A stretch of 48,867 nt of DNA. Source: Bartonella senegalensis OS02 (lineage in GTDB: Bacteria; Pseudomonadota; Alphaproteobacteria; Rhizobiales; Rhizobiaceae). The notes under the pieces are model-generated. The model had not been told where the DNA came from. It did no database searches and saw only the letters and a program-made list of their open reading frames with translations. Both the position numbers and the translations under genes were made by a program. The stretch is taken from NCBI RefSeq assembly GCF_000312545.1, contig NZ_HE997541.1, forward strand, positions 217,510-266,376. Reading direction: 5' to 3'. Numbering within the stretch: the stretch's first letter is position 1; the number at the start of each line of letters is the position of its first letter. Shown here piece by piece: positions 1-6,908 of this stretch.

Positions 1-742
1 AGAGAATTTGTTTCGCAATGAATTGTCAGTAATTGACCGCGCCTTGTTTGTGCAGACTTACCGTGAATTATGGGAAAAGAAGTATGGGGAAATTAAGGTT
101 GGTGGAGACAGAAAATCAAAGGGTAAACATTACCCTTTGATCGGTGGTGAGCAATATACAAAGGACAAAGTGGCAAAGGGACAAGTTGTCCCTTTGCCAA
201 ATGATGGTTCTTCAGAGCATCATGAAACTGGGGGTGAAGGGGATGAAAAATCAAAAGGACAAGTTGTCCCTTTGATCGGTGGTGATGCAGATTTAGAGCA
301 ATTGGGACAAGTTGTCCCTATTTCTTATACAGATGAAGAAAGTGGCAAAGGGACAGTTTTATCTTTTGCCGAACATGTGGCGGACCGTATTGGTTTGTCT
401 TCAAAATCAGTAAGACGTCTTAACAGCATTGCTCAGCATTTACAGCCGGAGTTGCGGTCTGTTTTGCGGGGGACCGCTTTGGCGGATAATCAAGCGCAGT
501 TGTTGAAGTTGGCGAAGATGGAGCCGGTTGCGCAACGGCGGGTGGCGATTGCTTTGCAACAGGTTGAGGGGGATTTACGGCGGGCTGTTGATTTGGTCAA
601 TGGGATTAATATACCCCCGAAAGTTAATGAGCAGGAACGGGTTTTTGCTCAATTGTTGGGGGTATGGCAGAGAGCCGATGCACAGACACGGGCGCGGTTT
701 TATGATTATTTGAACAAGCAATCGGGGGAGGAGCAGGCATGA
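1..742 (+). CDS. ParB/Spo0J-like DNA-binding protein, 5' truncated by the window
   Basis: The frame is open to the window edge, and the visible start ENLFRNELSVIDRALFV matches the end of the ParB N-terminal domain (ENL...LS.idrA). The TTG at position 8 is therefore an internal Leu codon, not a start. A low-complexity linker follows, with repeated (S/A)KGQVVPL peptides, then an HTH-like part (FAEHVADRIGLSSKSVRRLNSIA) and a helical C-terminus. ParB-like proteins are common just upstream of the transposase in alphaproteobacterial transposable phages; whether they partition or regulate is not known here. The gene overlaps the next one by 4 nt (ATGA), so it belongs to the early operon. The linker carries the palindromes described separately. 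Confidence 0.85.
   Translation, partial: ENLFRNELSVIDRALFVQTYRELWEKKYGEIKVGGDRKSKGKHYPLIGGEQYTKDKVAKGQVVPLPNDGSSEHHETGGEGDEKSKGQVVPLIGGDADLEQLGQVVPISYTDEESGKGTVLSFAEHVADRIGLSSKSVRRLNSIAQHLQPELRSVLRGTALADNQAQLLKLAKMEPVAQRRVAIALQQVEGDLRRAVDLVNGINIPPKVNEQERVFAQLLGVWQRADAQTRARFYDYLNKQSGEEQA
116..318. repeat. Four short palindromes inside the ParB-like gene
   Basis: Perfect or near-perfect inverted repeats: 116-126/130-140 (arm TCAAAGGGTAA, 3-nt centre); 171-184/186-199 (arm TGGCAAAGGGACAA, 1-nt centre, 14 bp perfect); 251-262/264-275 (arm TCAAAAGGACAA, one mismatch); 304-310/312-318 (arm GGGACAA). A weaker relative lies at 344-370. All are read in the same frame and give KGQVVPL-type peptides. 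Between copies both arms change together, so the dyad symmetry is kept. Confidence 0.85.
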
Positions 743-1197
743 AGACGCGTGGTTCCCATCAACTTGATTTTTTTCAACGTCCGGTTTTTCCCTGTCGTGA
801 ACCCGTTGCGCAGATTGATTTAGAGCGGTTTCGCTCACGCATTAAGCGAGCGATGGCGCGGGCTTTACGAGAATGTCGCACTGAGCGCAGTGAGGTTGCA
901 GAGCGTATGGCGCATTATTTAGGCATTGGTTGTTTGAGTAAGGCGAGTTTGGATGCTTATGTAGCGGAAAGTAAGCAGGTGGATATTTCTTTGCCACGTT
1001 TTAAAGCTTTTGTACGGGCGACGGGCGCCTTTTGGCTTTGGGATGAGGTGGTGAGTGAGGATGGTTTGCTGTTGTTGCAAGGGGATGAAGCGCGTTTGGC
1101 AGAAATTGCAAGATTGCAGCAGGAACAGCGTGAGATTGCCGCACAATTAAAAGCGATGCGTGCGGTTCCGGTTCGCATTAAGAGGGGGCAGCCATGA
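739..1197 (+). CDS. Putative phage DNA-binding protein upstream of transposase
   Basis: 152 aa. The N-terminus is basic, followed by RSRIKRAMARALRECRTE and a helical stretch (AERMAHYLGIGCLSKASLDAYV) that reads like a helix-turn-helix; the C-terminus is a likely coiled coil (ARLQQEQREIAAQLKAM). Proteins of this general shape precede the transposase in alphaproteobacterial Mu-like phages, but I cannot assign a function. It overlaps the genes on both sides by 4 nt (739-742 and 1194-1197), which points to translational coupling within the early operon. A regulator or transposition accessory factor is plausible. Confidence 0.75.
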   Translation: MKTRGSHQLDFFQRPVFPCREPVAQIDLERFRSRIKRAMARALRECRTERSEVAERMAHYLGIGCLSKASLDAYVAESKQVDISLPRFKAFVRATGAFWLWDEVVSEDGLLLLQGDEARLAEIARLQQEQREIAAQLKAMRAVPVRIKRGQP

Positions 1198-3191
1198 AGG
1201 AATGGTTTAGTATCGCTGAGTTGGCTGAGGCGGCTTTGCCAGGATTGCCGCAAAGTAAGGGCGGATTGCGTAAAATTTTGGCGACCACATGGCGTCATCA
1301 AAGTGAATTGATACGTAAAGTTAAAGGCGTTTCTCGTCCTGTTGTGGAGATTCATATCTCTTTATTGCCGGAGGGGGCGCGGGCAGCATTGTTGTTGCGG
1401 GAGGGGAGTGTTGATGTTTTGCAAAAGACAGAGGAAAAGAGACAAAAAGAAGCACTTTGGGCGCGTTATGAAGGGCTTTCAAAGGAGCATAAAAGCCGTT
1501 GTGAACAGCGTTTGAAGGCACTTTGTTTTTGGGAAGATTTACTCCAAGCTGGTATGGGGGTGCATGATGGAGCAAGTTTGTGCGCGGTGCAGTTTGGGGT
1601 GAGCCGGATGTCGCTTTTTAATTGGCGGCAGATGGTTGAAGGGGTCGCGCGCTGTGATTGGTTAGCGGCGCTGGCGCCTTGTTATGGCGAGGAGACTGCT
1701 TCGCCGTTTGCGCCCTGCCATGAGGGGGCTTTTGAGGTTTTATGTTCGGATTATTTACGCCCTTCTCGCCCTGCATTTTCGGCATGTTATCGGCGGATGG
1801 TTGGGGTTGCGCGTGAGAAAGGGTGGGCGCCTATTCCTTCAGAGCGGGCGTTACGCCGCCGTTTTAAGGCGCAAGTTTCCAAAGCTGTTGTCGCGTTAGC
1901 GCGTGAGGGCGAGGAGAAGGCAAAAAAGCTTTATCCCTCCCAACGGCGTGATCGGCGTGCCCTGCATGCAATGGAAGCGGTGAATATGGACGGGCATAAG
2001 TTGGATGTTTTTGTGAATGTTCCTTGGGTAGAAAAGCCTGTACGGCTTTATTTGATTGCCATTCAAGATCTTTATTCAGGCAAGATTTTATCATGGCGCT
2101 TATCAGATGCTGAGACTTGGGAAATCGTACGTTTGGTGATTGGGGATATGGTGGAGGCTTATGGCATACCAGAGCGTATGACTTTGGATAATGGGCGTGC
2201 TTTTACCAGCAAATGGATTTCTGGAGGTGTCTCCAACCGCTTTCGTTTTAAGATTAAGGCGGATGAACCGCAGGGTCTTTTGACCAGTTTGGGCATTCAA
2301 TTGCAATGGACGACCCCTTATAGCGGGCAGTCAAAACCGATTGAGCGGGCATGGCGTGATTTGGCAGAAGCGATTTCTAAACACCCGTTATGTGCGGGGG
2401 CTTATACGGGGAATAAGCCGGATGCGAAACCGGAAGATTATGGTAAGCGGGCGATAGATTTGGAAGAATTCAAAGCCCATGTTGGGGTGCAGATTGTGGC
2501 GCATAATGCGCAAGCAGGACGCAAGGCGCTGACATGTGCGGGGCGCAGTTTTGATGAGACTTTTGCAGAAAGTTTAAAGGCAGAAGGGACGATTGTTCGG
2601 CAAGCAACCGCGGCACAGAGGGCTTTATGGCTTTTGACTTCAGAGGCATTGCGTACGCAAAAGGGCACAGGCGAGATTCATTTTTATGGCAATCGTTATT
2701 GGGCGCGGGCGTTGAATAGCTATGCGGGAGAAAAGGTGATTGTGCGCTTTGACCCGGATCATTTACAGCAAGATTTGCGGGTGTATGATTTGAATAATCA
2801 GTTTCTTTGCATGGCGCCTTGCCTTGCAGATGTGGGTTTTTATGATCAGCAGGCAGCGCGTTTGAATGGGCGTTTGCGTAAAGAATATGTGAAGGCAGTT
2901 AAAGCAGAAAAGCAGTTGGCGGCAAAACTTGCGCCGGATCAATTGGCGGATGTTTATGCAAAAGTTGCAAGGAGGGGTGATGATGCAAAATCCAAGCGTT
3001 CTGTTTCCCCAAAGGTAAGCCGTTTGATGCCAAAGAATGCGGGGAATCTCGCTTTAAAAGCCCCTGATGCGGTTTTAGGGGATGATGAGGCTTTAGAGGA
3101 AGAAAAATTTAGTCAACATTTGCACCAAGCTTTAAGACGCCTTTCTGTCTCTGATGAGGGGCGTGAAGTGATCAAGTTTCCTAGAAGATAG
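1194..3191 (+). CDS. MuA-type DDE transposase
   Basis: 665 aa, close to the 663 aa of phage Mu MuA. The N-terminal part (FSIAELAEAALPGLPQSKGG) is a Mu-type DNA-binding domain, followed by further helical DNA-binding regions. The catalytic core shows D266 (NMDGHKLDVF), D332 (TLDNGRAF) and E384 (KPIERAW), matching the spacing of MuA D269/D336/E392. The basic C-terminus (EVIKFPRR) lies where MuA contacts MuB and ClpX. It would catalyse strand transfer for both integration and replicative transposition. It starts on an ATGA overlap with the upstream gene. All catalytic residues are present, so it is probably active. Confidence 0.96.
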   Translation: MKEWFSIAELAEAALPGLPQSKGGLRKILATTWRHQSELIRKVKGVSRPVVEIHISLLPEGARAALLLREGSVDVLQKTEEKRQKEALWARYEGLSKEHKSRCEQRLKALCFWEDLLQAGMGVHDGASLCAVQFGVSRMSLFNWRQMVEGVARCDWLAALAPCYGEETASPFAPCHEGAFEVLCSDYLRPSRPAFSACYRRMVGVAREKGWAPIPSERALRRRFKAQVSKAVVALAREGEEKAKKLYPSQRRDRRALHAMEAVNMDGHKLDVFVNVPWVEKPVRLYLIAIQDLYSGKILSWRLSDAETWEIVRLVIGDMVEAYGIPERMTLDNGRAFTSKWISGGVSNRFRFKIKADEPQGLLTSLGIQLQWTTPYSGQSKPIERAWRDLAEAISKHPLCAGAYTGNKPDAKPEDYGKRAIDLEEFKAHVGVQIVAHNAQAGRKALTCAGRSFDETFAESLKAEGTIVRQATAAQRALWLLTSEALRTQKGTGEIHFYGNRYWARALNSYAGEKVIVRFDPDHLQQDLRVYDLNNQFLCMAPCLADVGFYDQQAARLNGRLRKEYVKAVKAEKQLAAKLAPDQLADVYAKVARRGDDAKSKRSVSPKVSRLMPKNAGNLALKAPDAVLGDDEALEEEKFSQHLHQALRRLSVSDEGREVIKFPRR

Positions 3192-3230
3192 GAAAAGAGA
3201 GGGGGGGACTTACAAGAGTGCCTATAAGGG

Positions 3231-3256
3231 GGGCTGGTTTTGTATCGCGTACCAGC
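3231..3256. repeat. 17-bp repeat with hairpin potential, copy 1
   Basis: GGTTTTGTATCGCGTAC at 3236-3252, flanked by GCTGGT (3233-3238) and ACCAGC (3251-3256), which can form a 6-bp stem. The complement contains TACAAAACC, the 9-mer that heads both right-end repeats at 34,347 and 34,369. Copy 2 lies 187 bp downstream. Candidate transposase or regulator binding site. Confidence 0.6.
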
Positions 3257-3364
3257 TTGAAGCGTTAACAAAGAAAGGGGGGAGGAGAAGTCTTAATCCA
3301 TTTCAATATTCTCAATCAATACAATTAAGTTTTCAGGTTGTTTTGCCTTAAGAGGTGAGGAGCC

Positions 3365-3508
3365 ATGAAGTTAGCAAGTTCCCCGATGTGTGAGAATAGA
3401 GAGGGGGATTTGTCAGGGAGCCGGTTTTGTATCGCGTACGGCTTTAAATGTTCATTGAAGATAAAAGACAAGGGGCAAGTTTTAGCCCTTCCCCTTGTCG
3501 ACGTCTAA
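3365..3508 (+). CDS. Small ORF of unknown function (47 aa) between muA and muB
   Basis: ATG at 3365 has a strong upstream purine run (GAGGTGAGGAG, ending about 3 nt before the ATG) and reads MKLASSPMCENREGDLSGSR... to a TAA at 3506-3508. It contains repeat copy 2, which it translates as FCIAY, and ends within the hairpin at 3467-3499, which it translates as KDKGQVLALPLV, similar to the KGQVVPL peptides of the ParB-like gene. Copy 1 also reads FCIAY in an open frame (WFCIAYQLEALTKKGG) but lacks an ATG. The good Shine-Dalgarno favours a real small gene or leader peptide; the repeats could equally be DNA sites that happen to be open. No family recognised. Confidence 0.4.
   Translation: MKLASSPMCENREGDLSGSRFCIAYGFKCSLKIKDKGQVLALPLVDV
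3419..3443. repeat. 17-bp repeat with hairpin potential, copy 2
   Basis: GGTTTTGTATCGCGTAC at 3423-3439 is identical to copy 1. Different flanks, AGCCG (3419-3423) and CGGCT (3439-3443), pair into a 5-bp stem. Both copies are preceded by an AGAGAGGGGG run, and the distances from that run to the core differ by exactly 15 nt. Confidence 0.6.
3467..3499. promoter_or_regulatory. Inverted repeat just upstream of the muB-like gene
   Basis: Arms GACAAGGGG (3467-3475) and CCCCTTGTC (3491-3499) are perfectly complementary around a 15-nt loop. The loop side also offers GGGC/GCCC pairing. It lies 32 nt before the muB-like start and could affect its expression. It resembles a degenerate member of the palindrome family in the ParB-like gene (AAGGG...CAAGTT...CCCTT). 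There is no T-run, so it is not a simple terminator. Confidence 0.5.
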
Positions 3509-3531
3509 ATCAATACAAGAGGGGAATATAT

Positions 3532-4563
3532 ATGAAGTACGCGATAAATGCAACCGTTGATAAAAATCCTTGGGAGCGACCAAAAAAACAGCCCGATGGG
3601 ACAGCACAAAACCGCAATAGTGATGATATTGCTTTATGGAACACGCTTGTGGATTCAGTGATCGCTCTGGCACGGACGAATGGCTGGACTAAAGCAGAAG
3701 TGGCGCGGCGTATTGGCATGCCGGATGGCACCTTTTCGCAGTGGTATGCGGGCAGTTATGCGGGGCAATTGGGCAAGCAAAATGCGAAAGTGCAACAATG
3801 GGTTGAAGCATTAAAAGAAACGGCAGGGCTTTTGGAGATGATCCCTGAAAAGCCAGCTTTTCAAAAGAACCGTATAGCTTGTGAAATCATTGACACTTTA
3901 ACACTGGCGCAAAGTACGGGAGATATGGTGATGATTACCCTTGATGCGGGCAGTGGCAAAACGGAAACTTGCCGCTATTACCGCTCGACCCGTCCGCATG
4001 TTTATCTGGTCACAGCAAGCCCGTATACACGCAGTGTTCATGGTATTTTGAATGATATGGCAGCAGAATTGGAAGTGGTGGAATATAATCCTGCGCGTCT
4101 GACACGTGCCATTGGTAAAAAGTTAGAGCGTGTGGGTGGTGGAACATTGTTGATCGTTGATGAGGCGCAAAATTTAACGGATGAGGCGATTAATCAGTTG
4201 CGTCATTTTGTTGATAACAATGGTACGGGGCTCGCTTTGGTTGGCAATGATGAGATTTCGGGACGTCTCGTGCATCGTCAAAATGGTCCTTCTTATGCGC
4301 AAATTAAAAGCCGTTTGGCGATGCATTTGAAACGTCGCAAACCTTATAGTGAGGATATTGCGGCGCGCATTCACGATTGGGGGATTGAAGATGCTGGTGC
4401 GATAAAGTTTTTGACCGGTATTGGTTTGAAAGCTGGGGCTTTACGGCAGATTGATAAAACCATGATGTTAGCACGCATGGCAGCCCTTGGAGATGGAAGT
4501 GAGGTGACGCTTAAACATGTCAAAGCCGCATGGAAAAACCGCAATGTGGAGGAATTGGCATGA
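3532..4563 (+). CDS. MuB-type AAA+ ATPase, transposition target-capture protein
   Basis: 343 aa from ATG 3532, chosen over the in-frame ATG at 3448 because GAGGGG (3519-3524) sits 7 nt upstream. The N-terminal HTH (GWTKAEVARRIGMPDGTFSQW, about residues 51-71) is followed by an AAA+ core with Walker A DAGSGKT (138-144) and Walker B TLLIVDE (205-211), and a helical C-terminal domain (LKAGALRQIDKTMMLARM). This is the MuB layout: ATP-dependent DNA binding, target delivery to the transposase and transposition immunity. It follows the transposase after a 340-bp gap containing repeats and a small ORF. The 3' end overlaps the next start. Confidence 0.92.
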   Translation: MKYAINATVDKNPWERPKKQPDGTAQNRNSDDIALWNTLVDSVIALARTNGWTKAEVARRIGMPDGTFSQWYAGSYAGQLGKQNAKVQQWVEALKETAGLLEMIPEKPAFQKNRIACEIIDTLTLAQSTGDMVMITLDAGSGKTETCRYYRSTRPHVYLVTASPYTRSVHGILNDMAAELEVVEYNPARLTRAIGKKLERVGGGTLLIVDEAQNLTDEAINQLRHFVDNNGTGLALVGNDEISGRLVHRQNGPSYAQIKSRLAMHLKRRKPYSEDIAARIHDWGIEDAGAIKFLTGIGLKAGALRQIDKTMMLARMAALGDGSEVTLKHVKAAWKNRNVEELA

Positions 4564-4823
4564 TGAGCTTAAGCCCTAAGGAATTATCCGATACGCTTAT
4601 TGGTCTTTATGATGATTATCAATGCGGTTTGGATATTAGCGAAGAACTTAAATTGTGTGTGGATTTGGCTTTATCGCTTGAATTGGAATTGAGTGTTCAC
4701 CGTTTGGGGGAAGCGGGTGCAGTTTTGGAAGGCCAAGTTTCAGAAGTTTTGAGTGAGTGTGACAGCACTGATGCGGATAAGAGCAATCGTGTGATTTATA
4801 TGGATTTTGGAGGAGATAAATAA
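4560..4823 (+). CDS. Small acidic phage protein, unknown function
   Basis: 87 aa from ATG 4560 (or the adjacent ATG 4563), with GGAGG at 4548-4552. It overlaps the muB-like stop, so it is probably coupled. The protein is acidic and leucine-rich (ISEELKLCVDLALSLELELSVHRLGEAG), probably helical, with no motif I recognise. It belongs to the cluster of small early genes between MuB and GemA that in Mu are mostly dispensable accessory genes. Confidence 0.65.
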   Translation: MMSLSPKELSDTLIGLYDDYQCGLDISEELKLCVDLALSLELELSVHRLGEAGAVLEGQVSEVLSECDSTDADKSNRVIYMDFGGDK

Positions 4824-5091
4824 TGGAACGGAACCCTTATATGGTGAGAGATTGCTTGATGGCTTTGCGCTCTGGCTTTTTGAAGTATGAGATGGATGGA
4901 TTTTTTTGCATCCACAAGATGTTCGAGAATTGAATGCGTATTTACGGCGCTTAGCAGGCTATAACCACATTTTAGGTCATGAGCTTATGCGGTGTCGTTG
5001 GCAATTGAAAGCGGGATGTGCGCCTTCTTCAGGGGATGTTGTGTCGTTTCGTCGTTTTCAAGAAAAGAAGGAGGAGTTCTGCGATGAATAA
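4823..5091 (+). CDS. Small early gene with a T-run frame break (frameshifted or recoded)
   Basis: ATG 4823 overlaps the previous stop (TAATG) and encodes MERNPYMVRDCLMALRSGFL... but reaches TGA at 4931-4933 after 36 codons. Seven T's at 4901-4907 fall at codons 27-29. Shifting by -1 there continues without a stop as LHPQDVRELNAYLRRLAGYN... to TAA at 5089-5091, giving one plausible 89-aa protein that abuts the DUF3164 start. The tract is preceded by A, so it is not a perfect X XXY YYZ heptamer; polymerase slippage, a real 1-nt deletion or a sequencing error in the homopolymer are all possible. Function unknown. Confidence 0.5.
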
Positions 5092-5707
5092 ACAGATTGA
5101 ACTTGATGGCACGCGTTATATGAAGGATGCGAAAGGCGCTTTGGTGCCAGTGGATATGATCCGTCCTGCGGATTTGTTGGAAGATGAGACGGTGCGTAAG
5201 GTTATGGGGTATGCTAAAGAGCTCTCAGCACGGATTGCGCGTTTTAACAACCATACGATTGCGGATTTGAGTGATTTTGATAATTTGCTTGCGCAAGAAT
5301 ATGGTGTGGCGCGGCGTGGTAAAAAGGGCAATTGTACTTACCAGAGCTTTGATGGTTTGCAGCGTATTAAGGTGCAGGTGCAAGAAAGCTTTGATTTTGG
5401 TCCGCAATTGCAAATTGCCAAAAGCCTTCTTGATGAGTGTTTGAATGAATGGTCTGCGGATGCGCGCCCTGAAATCCGTGCGATTATTACGCGTGCTTTT
5501 AATACGGATAAGGAAGGCAAGGTGAATCGGGGCGAAATTTTTATGCTGTTGCGCTTGGATATTAGTGATCCCCGTTGGAGGGAAGCGATGCGGGCAATCC
5601 GTGAAGCCATCCGTGTGACGACCTCTAAGGAATATGTGCGTTTTTATGAACGAGACACATTAGAAAGCCCTTGGCGTGCGGTCACCCTTGATATGGCGAA
5701 GACGTGA
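5084..5707 (+). CDS. DUF3164 family phage protein
   Basis: 207 aa from ATG 5084, with AAGGAGG at 5068-5074. The features of the DUF3164 family are all present: YMKDAKGALVPVDMI near the N-terminus, EYGVARRGKKGNCTYQSFDG in the middle, AFNTDKEGKVN, and a C-terminal SKEYVRFYERD. The family is common in the early regions of Mu-like phages; its biochemical role is unknown. The in-frame extension back to 5018 is rejected because it lacks this ribosome binding site and runs through the upstream gene. Confidence 0.87.
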   Translation: MNKQIELDGTRYMKDAKGALVPVDMIRPADLLEDETVRKVMGYAKELSARIARFNNHTIADLSDFDNLLAQEYGVARRGKKGNCTYQSFDGLQRIKVQVQESFDFGPQLQIAKSLLDECLNEWSADARPEIRAIITRAFNTDKEGKVNRGEIFMLLRLDISDPRWREAMRAIREAIRVTTSKEYVRFYERDTLESPWRAVTLDMAKT

Positions 5708-5715
5708 GGGAAACC

Positions 5716-6333
5716 ATGTCTTTAGCGGCACTTCATATGGGAAGGCGTGCTTTAGCGCTTGATGATGAAACCTATCGGGCGATGCTTTATCGCCTGACAG
5801 GCAAATATTCGGCAAAAGATTTGAGTGTTTTAGAGAAGCGTTTGGTGATGGATGAAATGCGCGCTTGGGGCTTTCAAGCAAAAGCTAAGCTTTTAGAGGG
5901 CACATATGCCAAAAAGCTTCAAGCTTTATGGATTGCAGGGTGGAATCTTGGCATCATTCGTGATCGTTCAGATAAGGCGTTGCTTGCCTTTGTGAAGAGA
6001 CAGACAGGGATTGATCATATTCGATTTTTACGCGATAGCGATGATGCGTGTAGAGCTATTGAGGCGTTGAAAAGCTGGTTGCAGCGTGAGGGTGGGGTTG
6101 ACTGGAGAGGAAAAAAGATTCAAGATTTTAAGGGGGAAACTCCTAGTATTTCTATTTTGTGTGCCCAATGGAAGCGTTTGCATCCTAGTGTTTTGTTTGA
6201 TGGGAAAGCGTTTCATCAAAGTGTTATGGCATTAAGTGGTAAAGCTTTGAGCGAGATGGATGGGGGCGATTTTATAAAAGTGATGAATGCTTGGGGGCGG
6301 GCTATCCGTCGAGGTATAAAACAAGAGAGATAA
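5716..6333 (+). CDS. GemA / Mu gp16-like regulatory protein (DUF1018)
   Basis: 205 aa from ATG 5716, with GAGGG 5-6 nt upstream; an in-frame GTG at 5704 would add 4 residues. HMGRRALALDDETYRAML at the N-terminus and KLQALWIAGWNLGIIRDRSD followed by an ALKSWLQRE helix are the GemA (gp16) pattern. In Mu, GemA modulates host gene expression and DNA supercoiling; here the role is inferred by family only. The tail beyond about residue 135 is less conserved and may be lineage-specific. Confidence 0.83.
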   Translation: MSLAALHMGRRALALDDETYRAMLYRLTGKYSAKDLSVLEKRLVMDEMRAWGFQAKAKLLEGTYAKKLQALWIAGWNLGIIRDRSDKALLAFVKRQTGIDHIRFLRDSDDACRAIEALKSWLQREGGVDWRGKKIQDFKGETPSISILCAQWKRLHPSVLFDGKAFHQSVMALSGKALSEMDGGDFIKVMNAWGRAIRRGIKQER

Positions 6334-6339
6334 GCATGG

Positions 6340-6753
6340 ATGCAGGGTGAAGCTTATAGCCATTTTCCTCTTATTTTGCGTGAGATTGTGACGGTTGCTG
6401 GTATGGAAGCGGCGTGGAATATGGTGCGGGCTTTTGGAGGGCGACAAGTTTATCTTCCAGGGCGCGTTGAGAATGCGGATTGGTTGATTGAAATTGTAGG
6501 ATTTGAGGAGGCAGAGCAACTTATTCGCTATTTTTGTTTTAATGGTTCGGGTGTGCGCCTTCTGATACCTCTTTGTACCAATGTCTCGCGTCGGCAAAAA
6601 ATGATAAAAGCCTTGCAAAAAGGCTGGTCTGCGGATGATGCGGCGGCTGTTTCTGGTATGCATGTGCGCACAGCCTATCGCTTGAAGAAGAAAATATCTT
6701 CTTTGACATCAGAGGATTTTTTATTTCCAGAATTGAATGAGCCTCGTGTTTAA
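6340..6753 (+). CDS. Mor/C-family late transcription activator
   Basis: 137 aa. The N-terminal dimerisation region (LREIVTVAGMEAAWNMVRAFGG, then VYLPGRVENADWLIEIVGFEEAEQLIRYF) and the C-terminal HTH (GWSADDAAAVSGMHVRTAYRLKKK) match the Mor family, to which Mu Mor and C belong. Such dimers bind dyads upstream of late promoters and recruit RNA polymerase. The gene is placed just before the lysis cassette, as C is in Mu, and the first of three identical dyads starts 74 nt after its stop. Only one Mor/C-like gene is in the window, so a single-step switch is possible. Confidence 0.85.
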   Translation: MQGEAYSHFPLILREIVTVAGMEAAWNMVRAFGGRQVYLPGRVENADWLIEIVGFEEAEQLIRYFCFNGSGVRLLIPLCTNVSRRQKMIKALQKGWSADDAAAVSGMHVRTAYRLKKKISSLTSEDFLFPELNEPRV

Positions 6754-6826
6754 TCGCCTTGAGCGTGAAGGACATATTGGTTTTTTGTTGCTGTAAAAGT
6801 GTTACGAGGGTGGGGCAAGAAATCAA

Positions 6827-6848
6827 TGACTGACAGTGTCAGGCTTAT
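6827..6848 (+). promoter_or_regulatory. Late-promoter dyad 1, before the lysis genes (Plys-like)
   Basis: CTGACAGTGTCAG (6830-6842, perfect dyad around G6836) followed by GCTTAT. The same motif occurs at 14,317 and 26,210. The dyad centre is 73 nt before the endolysin ATG. A CATAAA at 6867-6872, about 33 nt from the centre, is a possible -10 (weak). Confidence 0.75.
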
Positions 6849-6870
6849 ATGGGGGGCGTGAGATTTCATA

Positions 6871-6908
6871 AACTGCGGATGAATTTTATTCATTGAGCGG
6901 TTTTTTTT
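6871..6908 (+). terminator. Terminator-like hairpin with T8 immediately before the endolysin ATG
   Basis: AACTGC (6871-6876) pairs with GCGGTT (6897-6902, one G-U), and ATGAAT (6879-6884) pairs with ATTCAT (6888-6893), followed by eight T's (6901-6908) that touch the ATG at 6909. No Shine-Dalgarno is present. If late transcription starts about 43 nt after the dyad centre (near 6879), late transcripts would not contain the whole hairpin while read-through from the early operon would. Confidence 0.5.

Noticed and set aside
3448-3531. Longer MuB start (28 extra residues)
   Set aside because: The extension crosses the hairpin and repeat region and lacks a ribosome binding site; ATG 3532 has GAGGGG at the right distance.
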